Positions 52,901 to 61,986 are shown, counted from the stretch's first letter. The stretch is 64,000 nucleotides of DNA from an uncultured Clostridia bacterium (GCA_934631985.1 CAKTYE010000002.1:1-64000), one strand, 5' to 3'. Made by a program: numbers and translations. The notes: a model not told the origin generated them from the letters alone.

Positions 52901-54510
52901 CCGTTATCATCCTCCCAGGTCATATCCTCGGGGGCAATGGTAATGTACGGTGTGGGCGATGGCGTAGGTGTTGGGCTGGGCGTTGCCGTCGGCTGTCCGC
53001 CAATTGGCACATACTCATATACAGGCGATGTATTCTCCGGCGTTGTCACCGGCTCCGGGGTCGCTGTAGGCACCGCCGTAGGCGTTGGGCTGGGCGTTGC
53101 CGTCGGTGTTTCCGTCGCATTGGGATCAGGCGTAGGCGTATCCTCCACAAAGAAGGAGCTGCTGCCGCCAATACGAAGCTCCGGCACAGGGCGCTGCGTT
53201 TCCAGCGGCACGAACTCAATGTCCGTAGCGCTTTCACGGCCCTGCACCGCCTCGGCCTGGGGTTTATAGCGCAGCACAATGACATACTCAATATGCTCAA
53301 AATCCGCCGTTGGCTCCACCACAATGTACTGCTTGTTAGAATCCATGCCGCGGGTCGATTCACGCACTGTGCCGATCGGGATACCCTTAGGGAAGGACAT
53401 GCCAACACCCGAGGTCACCACCGTATCGCCTGGACGCGGCAGGTGATCCTCCGGTAGATAATACATCCGGCACATAGGGGTACCGTCCACGCCCAGCGTA
53501 CCGCGCACCGTACCCTGGTCGCGGCTGGACTGGATCAGACCGGCAATAGAGGCCTCGCTGTCAATAATGGTACGCACCTGAGCGCTGGTCTCTGTGGTGT
53601 TTTCCGTATAACCCACCAGTGCGCCCGAAATGGTCACAGCCATGTAGTCCTCCACGCCATCCCGCGTTCCGCGGTTGATGGTAAACGTGGAGAAGTAGTT
53701 GCCGTCCGCACGCCCGATCACCGTTGCGGTAATGGGGTTCATGCTCTCGTTTGCGGATATTTCATCAAACATGTTCTCATAGGTCGAGAGCTTCTGCTGC
53801 AATTCATCCGCCAGCATGGCCTGATAGACCAGCTGCTCATTCTCCGCGCGGAGCTTGTTGTATTCCGTTTCGATATTTGCCCGGAGCTTCACTGTGCGGA
53901 AATATCCGGCGATCCCCTCTGTTACATTCGAAAAAAGCGACTGGATCGGCGTAACGATCCGCGCAACGAAGCTTTCCGGTGCGGAAGCCGCCTTTTGCAG
54001 TCCCTCGTAGCTGGCGTCGCCGCCCATATTGGTAGCCAATCGGGACAAAATCATGCTGCCCAGCAGCAGAATAATGACAACCGTCACCGCCACGACCATC
54101 GCTTTGCGCAGCCAGCTGGGTGCTTCCCGCTTCTTTCGTGCCTTCGCAGGACGGATACGCGCCTTCTTTGGGCTGCGGCGCACAACATCCTCCGCGCCGT
54201 CCTCCGGCTCAAAGTTGTCATCCAGGCGCATGTCCTCCTCGGAAATATCCTCCTCGTCGGCACTGCGGCCCATCATGCGCTCCAGCCCGCTCACATCATT
54301 GACCTGGGACGAAGACGAAGTATCCTCCTCGCGCCCCTCAGCCATGCGCTCAAGGCCGGAGGTCTCTACCCCCTCGGGCTTTTCCAGCCTCGGCGCATCC
54401 AAATCACCTTTCTTTTTGCGCTTACGCTGATAGGCGTGAAAATCGTCATAAACGGTTTCCTCGTCTTCCTCCTTACGGCCCAGAAAGCGCCGCCCGCTGT
54501 TTCTTGCCAT
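52897..54510 (-). CDS. mreC: Extended rod-shape protein MreC
   Basis: MreC links MreB to outside wall enzymes. At 537 residues it is far longer than the usual 280-330. A charged cytoplasmic N-terminus (about 1-135) with two SGLERM copies precedes a membrane helix (about 137-157). A coiled coil (about 210-250) and the two-lobed beta core (about 255-440, VIGRADGNYFSTFTINRGTRDGV; VTSGVGMSFPKGIPIG) follow. An external Thr/Pro tail (about 455-537) ends the protein. It lies between mreB and mreD as usual. Confidence 0.93.
   Translation of the reverse strand: MARNSGRRFLGRKEEDEETVYDDFHAYQRKRKKKGDLDAPRLEKPEGVETSGLERMAEGREEDTSSSSQVNDVSGLERMMGRSADEEDISEEDMRLDDNFEPEDGAEDVVRRSPKKARIRPAKARKKREAPSWLRKAMVVAVTVVIILLLGSMILSRLATNMGGDASYEGLQKAASAPESFVARIVTPIQSLFSNVTEGIAGYFRTVKLRANIETEYNKLRAENEQLVYQAMLADELQQKLSTYENMFDEISANESMNPITATVIGRADGNYFSTFTINRGTRDGVEDYMAVTISGALVGYTENTTETSAQVRTIIDSEASIAGLIQSSRDQGTVRGTLGVDGTPMCRMYYLPEDHLPRPGDTVVTSGVGMSFPKGIPIGTVRESTRGMDSNKQYIVVEPTADFEHIEYVIVLRYKPQAEAVQGRESATDIEFVPLETQRPVPELRIGGSSSFFVEDTPTPDPNATETPTATPSPTPTAVPTATPEPVTTPENTSPVYEYVPIGGQPTATPSPTPTPSPTPYITIAPEDMTWEDDNG
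52963..53106. repeat. Two 30-bp direct repeats in the mreC tail, 114 bp apart
   Basis: The sequence CGTAGG(T/C)GTTGGGCTGGGCG followed by TTGCCGTCGG occurs at 52963-52992 and 53077-53106. The 114-bp offset is 38 codons, so recombination between the copies would remove or add part of the Thr/Pro tail in frame. Confidence 0.85.
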
Positions 54511-54531
54511 TGTTTACCTCCGTCTTGCCGC

Positions 54532-55560
54532 TCACTCTACCTGCATAAATCCCTGCTTGCCAATGGATTGGAGCAGCTGCATATTTTCTACCAGATAGCC
54601 AAGGCCCAGCGCGGAGCAGTCCATGGGTTCCTTTGCCAGCAGCACAGGGATCCCCAATTCAGTCGCAATGTACTGGTCCAGCCCAAAGAGCTGCGCGCCG
54701 CCGCCGGTCAGATGGATGCCGCCGCGCATAATATCCGCCGCCAGCTCCGGGGGCGTACGCTCCAGCACCCACTTGATAGCAGCAAGGATTGCCATGCAAG
54801 GCTCCTTGATGGCCTCCGCTGCCTGCGCCGTTGTAAAGTCAATGTCCTGCGGTATGGGCGAATTCACCGCGCGTCCGCGAATTTTGACCCTTCGCGGGTC
54901 ATTCAGCGGCACAGCGGAAGCAAGATCCAGCTTCACATCCTCGGCGGTACGTTCGCCGATGATCAGCTGGAATTCCTTCTTAATATAATTAACGATGGCT
55001 TCATCCATTTTCATGCCGCCCACCTGAATGGACTGTGCCACCACCAGGCCGCCCAACGAAACAACCGCCACATCCGTTGTGCCGCCGCCGATGTCCACCA
55101 CCATGGAGCCGATCGGTTCATAGACCGGCAGGCCGGAGCCGATCGCCGCCGCATAGGGCTTCTCGATTAGATACACGGTCTTTGCACCCGCCAGCGTTGC
55201 CGCTTCCTGCACCGCCTTGCGCGCAACCATCGGCAGCGTGCAGGGAACGCTGACCAGCACCTTCGGCTTAATCACATGACTTACGCCGATGGCCTTGCGG
55301 ATGAAATACCGCAAAAGGATTTCCGTCATATCGAAGTTGACGATGCTGCCCGCCTTCAGCGGGCGTACCGCCACCAGCTTATCCCCTGTACGTCCCAGCA
55401 GAATTTCGGCCTCATCGCCCACGGCCCGCACATTCCGCTTATTATCGCTGTCAATCACCACAATCGTCGGCTCGCTGACCACAATACCCCGTCCGCGAAC
55501 ATAAACCATGGTGTTAGAGGTTCCCAGATCAATTCCAATTTCAGGTGCAATCAGCGCCAT
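54532..55560 (-). CDS. mreB: Cell-shape actin homologue MreB
   Basis: The 342-residue actin-like ATPase has the phosphate-1 motif IGIDLGTSNTMVYVRGRG, phosphate-2 MVVDIGGGTTDVAVVSLG and the adenosine motif HLTGGGAQL. It forms membrane-bound filaments that guide wall synthesis. ATG 55560 gives the standard N-terminus and overlaps the maf end by 10 bases; the long upstream frame is maf read in another frame. Confidence 0.96.
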   Translation of the reverse strand: MALIAPEIGIDLGTSNTMVYVRGRGIVVSEPTIVVIDSDNKRNVRAVGDEAEILLGRTGDKLVAVRPLKAGSIVNFDMTEILLRYFIRKAIGVSHVIKPKVLVSVPCTLPMVARKAVQEAATLAGAKTVYLIEKPYAAAIGSGLPVYEPIGSMVVDIGGGTTDVAVVSLGGLVVAQSIQVGGMKMDEAIVNYIKKEFQLIIGERTAEDVKLDLASAVPLNDPRRVKIRGRAVNSPIPQDIDFTTAQAAEAIKEPCMAILAAIKWVLERTPPELAADIMRGGIHLTGGGAQLFGLDQYIATELGIPVLLAKEPMDCSALGLGYLVENMQLLQSIGKQGFMQVE

Positions 55561-56153
55561 GCAATCATCCCATCCTGTTCCGTCCCTGCCTCCACCGGGA
55601 TGCCTGCGGCCTGCAAAAGCCGCTGTGTCGTCTCCCAGGGCAGACCTATTACATTTGAGCGGCTCCCGCATACCTGCGTGACCCATTTTCCCGCGCCGCC
55701 CTGAAGGGCATAAGCTCCCGCCTTGTCCATCGGCTCGCCGGTCGCCACATAGGCGCGAATCTCTTCCTCGGTCAGCTTGCGGAAATACACGTCGCTGTCC
55801 TCCACGGACTGAAAAATGCGTCCCTGCGCATCCACAACGCATACGCCGGTATACACTTGATGCTCCCGCCCGGACAGCCGCTCCAGCATCCGGCAGGCAT
55901 CTTCTTCATCCTCTGGCTTGCCAAGGGGGCGGTTTTCCAAAGCCACCAGCGTGTCCGCCGCCAGCACCACCCGATGGGGATGCTGCGCCGCCACAGCCAG
56001 GGCCTTTTTTCTGCTCAGCTCCGCCACGGCCTCCCGCGCGCCCAGGCTGCAATGCTCGTCCACATCCGCCGCCTGCTTTTCAAAGGGTACGCCCATGCGC
56101 GTCAGGATCTCGCTGCGCCGGGGCGATCCCGACGCCAGAATAATGGCTTCCAC
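55551..56153 (-). CDS. maf: Maf-family nucleotide pyrophosphatase
   Basis: Maf hydrolyses non-standard or canonical nucleoside triphosphates. The 200-residue protein starts at GTG giving VEAIILASGSPRRSEIL, with AGGAGG 8 bases upstream, and has DVDE, VLAADTLVALENRPLGKP and a GSRSNVIGLPWE end. An ATG 11 codons upstream falls at the predicted transcript start and is not used. It heads the maf-mreBCD-pbp2-minD-rodA operon; radC, common between maf and mreB, is absent. Confidence 0.94.
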   Translation of the reverse strand: MEAIILASGSPRRSEILTRMGVPFEKQAADVDEHCSLGAREAVAELSRKKALAVAAQHPHRVVLAADTLVALENRPLGKPEDEEDACRMLERLSGREHQVYTGVCVVDAQGRIFQSVEDSDVYFRKLTEEEIRAYVATGEPMDKAGAYALQGGAGKWVTQVCGSRSNVIGLPWETTQRLLQAAGIPVEAGTEQDGMIAWR

Positions 56154-56191
56154 CTTGCATGCCTCCTGCTTCGTAAGACAATCCATTTTGC

Positions 56192-56221
56192 ATTATAGCA
56201 CACTTTGCCGCCAACTGGAAA
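56192..56221 (-). promoter_or_regulatory. Extended -10 promoter of the maf-mre operon
   Basis: On the minus strand TGCTATAAT (extended -10; TATAAT at 56197-56192) with TTTCCA as -35 at 18 bp. Transcription should start near 56185. The 191-base divergent gap to the cysteine-rich gene shows no equally good plus-strand sigma-A site. Confidence 0.7.
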
Positions 56222-56344
56222 TACTTTTGTAAAAATTCAGAGACTCTTCATCTTTGTGAACACGCCGCACCTCCGCCCTCATGCCGCATATCCTGCTTGT
56301 GAAGACCTTCCATGGAGGGTCAAAACATAAGGAGGCGCATCAGG

Positions 56345-57145
56345 ATGAGCTTCTATTCCTACAAGAACGCCAACCCCGCCTGCTGTCCCGGCACCATTTC
56401 CGGGAATGCCCTGGACGGGCTGCAGGAAAAGGTCTGCGTGCAGGTCAAGCGTGTCTATGACAGCTGCCTGCAGCAGCAGCAGCTCAACGACAAGATCGTC
56501 ACCATCACCAGCTACGCGCAGGTGGTCAACACCTGCAGCTGCAACAGCTGCGGCTGCTCCGAAACCACCGAGACCGCCACCCCGACCTCTGCACCCGTGC
56601 CGCCCATTACCTTTGAAAGCTGCCGTTCCACCACCACGGAGGGAACCATCCGCAACCTGACCGTGGACCGTCTGTGCGACCGTCCCTGCTTTGCACGGGT
56701 ACGCGCCACCATCGACGTGCCCATCGACATTCTGTTTGTGGACAGCCGCTGCGTAGAGTACATCGGCAAGGGCGTCATCTCTGTGGATCGCGACGTGCTG
56801 CTGTCCATCCCGGACGAATCCATCGTGCCCTACACCCTCGAAAGCATGGTCAGCGCCATCTGCGTTTCCGGGCAGTACCTGGGCGATAACCGCTTCAAGA
56901 TGACCGTCTGCGTCACCATCATCCTGAAGGTGCTGGCAAACGTGGAAATTCTGATTCCCAGCTACGGCTTCTGCAACATTCCCCCTGCCGAGGAGTTCGC
57001 GGAAAATGTCTGCGACGAGTTCTTCTCCCTGCCGCTGTTCCCGCCCATGTCCCTGTGCAATGAAGGCACGGTTTCCCACACCAACACACGCTGCACAGGC
57101 TGCAACAGTTGCGGCTCCAGCGGCTGCAGCTGCAATCGCAGCTGA
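56345..57145 (+). CDS. Cysteine-rich protein of unknown function (22 Cys)
   Basis: This 266-residue protein has no signal peptide or membrane helix but 22 cysteines, in clusters at the N-terminus (ACCPG), near residue 75 (CSCNSCGC) and at the end (CTGCNSCGSSGCSCN). Between them is a compact beta-rich domain (about 115-235) with ARVRATIDVPIDILFVD, PDESIVPYTLESMVSAICV and VCVTIILKVLANVEILIP. ATG 56345 follows AAGGAGG. A cysteine-rich beta protein without export signal suggests a spore-coat or other disulfide/metal-linked assembly, but I do not recognise the family. It forms a single-gene unit ended by a terminator. Confidence 0.8.
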   Translation: MSFYSYKNANPACCPGTISGNALDGLQEKVCVQVKRVYDSCLQQQQLNDKIVTITSYAQVVNTCSCNSCGCSETTETATPTSAPVPPITFESCRSTTTEGTIRNLTVDRLCDRPCFARVRATIDVPIDILFVDSRCVEYIGKGVISVDRDVLLSIPDESIVPYTLESMVSAICVSGQYLGDNRFKMTVCVTIILKVLANVEILIPSYGFCNIPPAEEFAENVCDEFFSLPLFPPMSLCNEGTVSHTNTRCTGCNSCGSSGCSCNRS

Positions 57146-57163
57146 TCCTGCAGCCTTTTCTTC

Positions 57164-57195
57164 GGGGAGAGCGTCCGACGACGCGCTCCCCTTTT
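57164..57195 (+). terminator. Terminator of the cysteine-rich gene
   Basis: GGGGAG-AGCGTC pairs with GACGCGCTCCCC, followed by TTTT. It is about 20 bases past the stop. Confidence 0.8.
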
Positions 57196-57255
57196 CCATG
57201 CTTTTCCTGCCGTAAAACCGCATGATGAACCGTTTTGGTTTCATGAGGTCGAAAC

Positions 57256-57283
57256 TTGCTTTCCGACCACACTATGCTATAAT
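57256..57283 (+). promoter_or_regulatory. Extended -10 promoter of the SpoIID/SH3b gene
   Basis: TTGCTT (57256-57261), 16 bp, TGCTATAAT with TATAAT at 57278-57283. A leader of about 30 bases carries AAGGAGG. Confidence 0.75.
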
Positions 57284-57322
57284 AAAGTACATGGAAAAAA
57301 CTCCCAAGGAGGAACGACACAC

Positions 57323-60300
57323 ATGATAAAGCCCCGACTTCATCGCCTGATTGCCGCACTGCTGGCCTTGACGCTGCTGCTGGGCCTATTTCCCGCATAT
57401 GCTGTGCAGGTGGACAGCGCGCCGTTAAACACGGGCTATGCCACACGCAACGGTATGGTGCGTGTCTATCTGTCCTCCCTCGGGAATCCTTCCCGTCTGG
57501 ATATTACCATTTCCGGCAGTTACTCCGTCAATGGCGATGCGACCCTTGCACTGCAAAGCGGCAGCACCGTGCGTGTAGACTTTGATACGGCAACCGGCAT
57601 GATCTCCCTCACCCGCAATGGGCAGACCACCGCCATGGGTCAATCTGTGGCCTTTCGCCGTCATGCCATTGCTGGGAGCAACGGGCTGAAAATTGCACAG
57701 GCGCGCAAAAGTAGCAACCTGTATCCCGGCGATCTCTACCTGACCGCGCAGAAAAGCGGCAGCGGTTATCGGCTTTATACCATTGTGCATGTCTATATCG
57801 AATCCTACCTGAACGGCGTTCTGCCTTACGAGCTGGGCAACAGCGCGCCCAGCGAAGCGCTCAAGGCGCAGGCGGTCGCTGCGCGTACGTATACACTCAA
57901 CAAGATGGAGCTTCGCGCGTCCAGCCTGTACGATGTGGTTGACACGACAAACGATCAGGTGTATTACGGCGATTCCGGCAGCACGCCTGCCTGCACGGCA
58001 GCCGTCACAGCAACAAAGGGCATCGTGCTGATGAACAACGGCAAGCTTACCGCCTGCTACTATACTGCCTCCAACGGCGGGCAAACGGAAAGCGCTAAGA
58101 ATGCCTGGGGAAGCAGCGGTTATCCTTACCTGACCGTCAAGGACGATCCCTTTGATCTGATGAGCAGAGCTGCGACAGTTCGTTCCGCAACCATCTATGC
58201 CGACTATGGAAATGCAGGCCAGAAATCCGCGCTGCGGACGCTGCTGAACAGCAAGGCCTCCGCTGCCCTTGCCGCAAAAGGAACCTCTGGCAGTATCGTT
58301 TCCATTACTGGCGTAACGCCACACACTCCGAAATATGCCGCGCCCAGCAGGCTTTATACTAAGGTGGACTTTGACGTGGTCTGCCAAACACCCAACGGAA
58401 GCGTTCCGCTGACGCTCACAACGTCTATTTTTACCGAGCTGGAAACAGCGCTTGGCCTGGGCATCAACGGCTCCGCCAATGAGCTGTGGAGTGTGAGGCA
58501 GTCCGGCGGGAACTGGGTGCTGGAGGCGCGCCGCTATGGTCATGGCGTTGGCATGAGCCAGCGCGGCGCCATGCAGATGGCGTCCATGGGTTATACTTAT
58601 GACCAGATTCTTGGCTTTTATTATGATGACGCTGCCCGTGTGCAGTACAACTTCACCCAGACCATTCTCTCCGGTGTGGAAACAGGCGGCAAGGACACTG
58701 TCACCTCGACAGAACCCCCTGCCGACCTGGAGGAAAGCACAACCTGCACCGCTGTTGTCCGCCTTGTCTCCGACAGTGATCGCCTGCTGCTGCGCAAAAC
58801 GGCTTCCGCCAACGGCGAAGTGTTGACCACGCTGATGCAAAGCAGCCTGGTCAACGTCCTCAGCCAGGGCGAGACATGGACACAGGTACAGTACGGCAGC
58901 ATCATCGGCTATGTGCAGACCAGCGCCCTGACCCTTCGGGGAACACCACCCACAAATGCGGAACAGCCCAGCACCTCGTTAGCGGGATATGCAACTGTCC
59001 GTGCTAACGGTACGCTGAATCTGCGGGCAAGCGCCAGTGCGGGGGCAAGCATTGTCACAACTATTCCCAACGGCACCATTTTGCCTGTATTCTCCAAGAC
59101 CGATGCTTGGGCCAAGGTGCAGTATGGCCTACAGGTCGGCTATGCGTCCACGGATTTTCTGGCCTTTTCGGATCGCTATCCCGGCACAGCCACCAGCGAC
59201 ACAACCGAAGGCAGCGCGACGGTAAGCATCCCCGGCGGAAGCGGCACAGTCAATTTCCGTGCAGAGCCGTCTACCAGCGCAAAAGTACTTGCCCAGATTT
59301 CCCACGGAACGGCTGTCACCGTGCTGCGGAACGACGGCTCCTGGTGCTATGCACTGGTCAAGGGACAATACGGCTACATCATGTCCCGTTACCTGTCCTT
59401 TTCTACAAAGGACGCGCCGCAGGATGAGGTGTCCTCCCCGCTGAACCCCGGAGAGCTCGAAGCCGTGGTACAGTGCGTGGATGCTGTCGCGCCGCTGCTG
59501 TCCGCTGCGGATGCCCATGCCGCAGTACTGGCTTCCATTCCGCGCGGAGAAAGCATTGTCGTCATCCAGCGCGGCGCAGACTTCTGTCAGGTACGCTACG
59601 GCTCTCTGCAAGGCTACGTTGCGACCTCACTGCTGCGTTTCCCAGGCGACACACAGCAGGAGCTTATTCGCGGCTATGCCCGCGTCACCACCGCTTCCGG
59701 CAGTCTGAACCTGCGCTTGCAGGCCAAGGCAGGCAGTAGCATTCTGCGTACTATTCCGCGCAATGCCCGTGTTGCTGTGCTCTCTTATGGTGATAGCTGG
59801 TGTCATGTGCTGTATGAGGATACCATCGGCTACGTTATGCGCGCCTATCTCACCATGGAAGCAAGCAGCAGCACCCCTGCCGAAGGAACCTCCTACGCGC
59901 TGGTGACTACGCCCTCGGGGACGCTTAATCTTCGTGCTGTACCGTCGCGCAATGCACAGGTTTTGACAACCATCGCCCCCGGTACACGCCTGACTGTGTT
60001 GGAACGCGGGGCCAGCTGGTCGAAGGTGCAGTACGGCTCCCTGACAGGCTATGTCATGACGGAGTTCCTGATTTTCGAAGCTGACGCTCCCACGCCCACG
60101 CCTGCACCAACTGCCACCCCGGAAGCGACTGCTGCGCCTGTCACAGAAACGCCCACCGCATCGGAACCTACCCCTACGCCGGTGCCTTCCGTCCAGCCTA
60201 CGGAGACACCCACTGCGTCTCTCCCGCTGGCGCAGGTCCATACGGGCAACGGCTATCTGAACCTGCGTCAGCGCGATAGCCAATTCTCCGCCGTGATCGG

Positions 60301-61261
60301 GCAAATTCCCGATGGTTCATCCCTGACCGTGCTGATCTATGGCAGTGCCTGGACGCAGGTCACATGGCAGGAAAAGACAGGCTATGTGATGACGCGCTAT
60401 CTGCTCTTCTCCGATGATGTGCCAACGGCGGCTCCTGCTACAGCCACGCCGACACCTGTACCAAGCGGCGCAGCCACAACGGCAGCCCGCGTCAGCACCC
60501 CCTCAGGCGGACTGAATCTCCGCGAAACCGCCTCAGTAACAGCAAAAATTCTTCGTGTTATTCCCCGTAATGCGCTGGTCACGGTCTATGCCCGCGCAGA
60601 TGGCTGGGCGCATGTATCCTACGAACAGACGCGCGGATATGTACAGACACAGTTCTTGACAGACCTGCTGCCCTCCCAGCCCACTGCGACCCCCACTGCT
60701 GATGCCTCTGTTTCCGCAAGCGCTTGGGTCACAACACCCTCCGGCGGATTGAATCTGCGGGAGACTGCCTCCACCACCGCGAGAGTATTAACTGTCATTC
60801 CACGTCATGCCGAAGTGACCCTGCTGCAAAGTGGAGCTGATTGGAGCCGCATCACCTATCAGCAATGGACAGGCTATGTGCAGTCGAAATTCCTGACGGC
60901 AACCATGCCGACGACTTCCGCTGCATCAACTGCCACGCCTGCATCTAGTCATGCAGCAACGCCCACACCCACGCCGCCGCAGCCCTCTGCCGACAATACC
61001 ACCACTGAGCCTACGCCAACCCCAACGGAAGCGCCCACACCTACTGCGGAACCTGCTTCCGTCCTGACTGGCGATGGCGAGATCCTCCTCTATGCCGATC
61101 CTGATGAAAACGGCGAAGTGGTCACAACCCTGCCCGCCGAAACGGTGCTGACACTGCTTCGTTCAGGCGACACCTGGTGCCTTGTTCGCTGGGAAGCACG
61201 GCAACTGGAAGGGTATTGCCAAACACGCTATCTGACTTTTCTTAAAGGAGCCATGCCATGA
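57323..61261 (+). CDS. Secreted SpoIID-domain lytic transglycosylase with ten SH3b repeats
   Basis: The 1,312-residue exported protein has a signal peptide (cut near AYA, residue 27), a SpoIID/LytB domain (about 35-450) with VLPYELGNSAPSEALKAQAV, whose Glu is the catalytic acid, and RRYGHGVGMSQRGAMQMA. Ten SH3b repeats of about 60 residues follow (about 470-1310), most with the LNLR...I..G..V.VL...WxxVxYG...GYV pattern. Thr/Pro linkers lie before repeats 7 and 10 and elsewhere. SpoIID enzymes cut glycan strands lacking stem peptides, and SH3b domains bind wall peptides. The stop overlaps the next ATG. Sporulation use is possible, but the promoter looks like sigma-A. Confidence 0.92.
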   Translation: MIKPRLHRLIAALLALTLLLGLFPAYAVQVDSAPLNTGYATRNGMVRVYLSSLGNPSRLDITISGSYSVNGDATLALQSGSTVRVDFDTATGMISLTRNGQTTAMGQSVAFRRHAIAGSNGLKIAQARKSSNLYPGDLYLTAQKSGSGYRLYTIVHVYIESYLNGVLPYELGNSAPSEALKAQAVAARTYTLNKMELRASSLYDVVDTTNDQVYYGDSGSTPACTAAVTATKGIVLMNNGKLTACYYTASNGGQTESAKNAWGSSGYPYLTVKDDPFDLMSRAATVRSATIYADYGNAGQKSALRTLLNSKASAALAAKGTSGSIVSITGVTPHTPKYAAPSRLYTKVDFDVVCQTPNGSVPLTLTTSIFTELETALGLGINGSANELWSVRQSGGNWVLEARRYGHGVGMSQRGAMQMASMGYTYDQILGFYYDDAARVQYNFTQTILSGVETGGKDTVTSTEPPADLEESTTCTAVVRLVSDSDRLLLRKTASANGEVLTTLMQSSLVNVLSQGETWTQVQYGSIIGYVQTSALTLRGTPPTNAEQPSTSLAGYATVRANGTLNLRASASAGASIVTTIPNGTILPVFSKTDAWAKVQYGLQVGYASTDFLAFSDRYPGTATSDTTEGSATVSIPGGSGTVNFRAEPSTSAKVLAQISHGTAVTVLRNDGSWCYALVKGQYGYIMSRYLSFSTKDAPQDEVSSPLNPGELEAVVQCVDAVAPLLSAADAHAAVLASIPRGESIVVIQRGADFCQVRYGSLQGYVATSLLRFPGDTQQELIRGYARVTTASGSLNLRLQAKAGSSILRTIPRNARVAVLSYGDSWCHVLYEDTIGYVMRAYLTMEASSSTPAEGTSYALVTTPSGTLNLRAVPSRNAQVLTTIAPGTRLTVLERGASWSKVQYGSLTGYVMTEFLIFEADAPTPTPAPTATPEATAAPVTETPTASEPTPTPVPSVQPTETPTASLPLAQVHTGNGYLNLRQRDSQFSAVIGQIPDGSSLTVLIYGSAWTQVTWQEKTGYVMTRYLLFSDDVPTAAPATATPTPVPSGAATTAARVSTPSGGLNLRETASVTAKILRVIPRNALVTVYARADGWAHVSYEQTRGYVQTQFLTDLLPSQPTATPTADASVSASAWVTTPSGGLNLRETASTTARVLTVIPRHAEVTLLQSGADWSRITYQQWTGYVQSKFLTATMPTTSAASTATPASSHAATPTPTPPQPSADNTTTEPTPTPTEAPTPTAEPASVLTGDGEILLYADPDENGEVVTTLPAETVLTLLRSGDTWCLVRWEARQLEGYCQTRYLTFLKGAMP

Positions 61262-61986
61262 TAGACGATGAACGCCTGGATGATCTGCAATTTGCCGGTC
61301 TGCGCATTCTGCAAAAGACCAGCGGCTTTCGCTTTGGCATGGATGCGGTGCTGCTCAGTGACTTCGCTCAAGCCCGTGCTGATGCAGTTGTTGCGGACTT
61401 TGGCACAGGCACGGGAATCCTTCCGCTGCTGCTGTGGGGCCGCGGAAAGGGTACACGCTTTGAGTGCTTTGAGCTTCAGCCCGCTATGGCAGAAATGGCA
61501 CAGCGAAGCATGGCCCTGAACGGTCTTTCCGAGCGCATCCATGTACACAATGCTTCTGTAGAGGAAGCTCCGCAGCTTTTTTCCCCGTGCAGTGTGGATT
61601 TGATCGTCTGCAACCCGCCCTACGGCACACCCGGTGCAACGCTTCGCAATCCCAGCGCGGCTAAAAATGTTGCGCGGCATCAGGATGAGCGCGGCCTAAA
61701 GCCCTGGTTTACGGCAGCTTATCAGCTGCTGCGCGGTCGTGGACGCATGGCGTTGATTTACCCTGCTCCCATGATGCTTGCCCTGATGAATGACCTTGCG
61801 CGCGCCGCATTGACACCCAAGCGCTTTCGGCTCGTCTATCCCCGTGCAGACAAGCCTGCGAACCTTGCGCTGATAGAGGCCGTAAAGGATGCCCGGCCTA
61901 CCCTTCAACCTGAGCCGCCACTCATCGTCTATGAAGCGGACGGTTCTCTTACGCCGGAGCTGAAGCGCATTTATCATCAGGTATAA
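61258..61986 (+). CDS. TrmN6-like tRNA adenine N6-methyltransferase
   Basis: The 242-residue SAM methyltransferase has VADFGTGTGILPLLL (SAM loop, 47-54) and the N6-adenine motif N119-P-P-Y122. The family includes TrmN6 (YfiC), which methylates A37 of tRNA1(Val). The ATG overlaps the SpoIID gene stop. Coupling a tRNA methyltransferase to a wall hydrolase looks coincidental. Confidence 0.9.
   Translation: MIDDERLDDLQFAGLRILQKTSGFRFGMDAVLLSDFAQARADAVVADFGTGTGILPLLLWGRGKGTRFECFELQPAMAEMAQRSMALNGLSERIHVHNASVEEAPQLFSPCSVDLIVCNPPYGTPGATLRNPSAAKNVARHQDERGLKPWFTAAYQLLRGRGRMALIYPAPMMLALMNDLARAALTPKRFRLVYPRADKPANLALIEAVKDARPTLQPEPPLIVYEADGSLTPELKRIYHQV

Noticed and set aside
55561..55842. A longer mreB reading frame
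   Set aside because: The extra 94 residues are maf sequence in another frame; MreB begins at the usual MALIAPEIGIDLG-type N-terminus.
56222..56344. Sporulation sigma factor promoter for the cysteine-rich gene
   Set aside because: CATA-like sequences are present, but none has both elements at the right spacing for sigma-E, F, G or K.
57323..61261. Regular repeats that could suggest a CRISPR or tandem DNA array
   Set aside because: The repetition is at protein level (SH3b units of about 60 residues) with diverged DNA; there are no short identical repeats with unique spacers.
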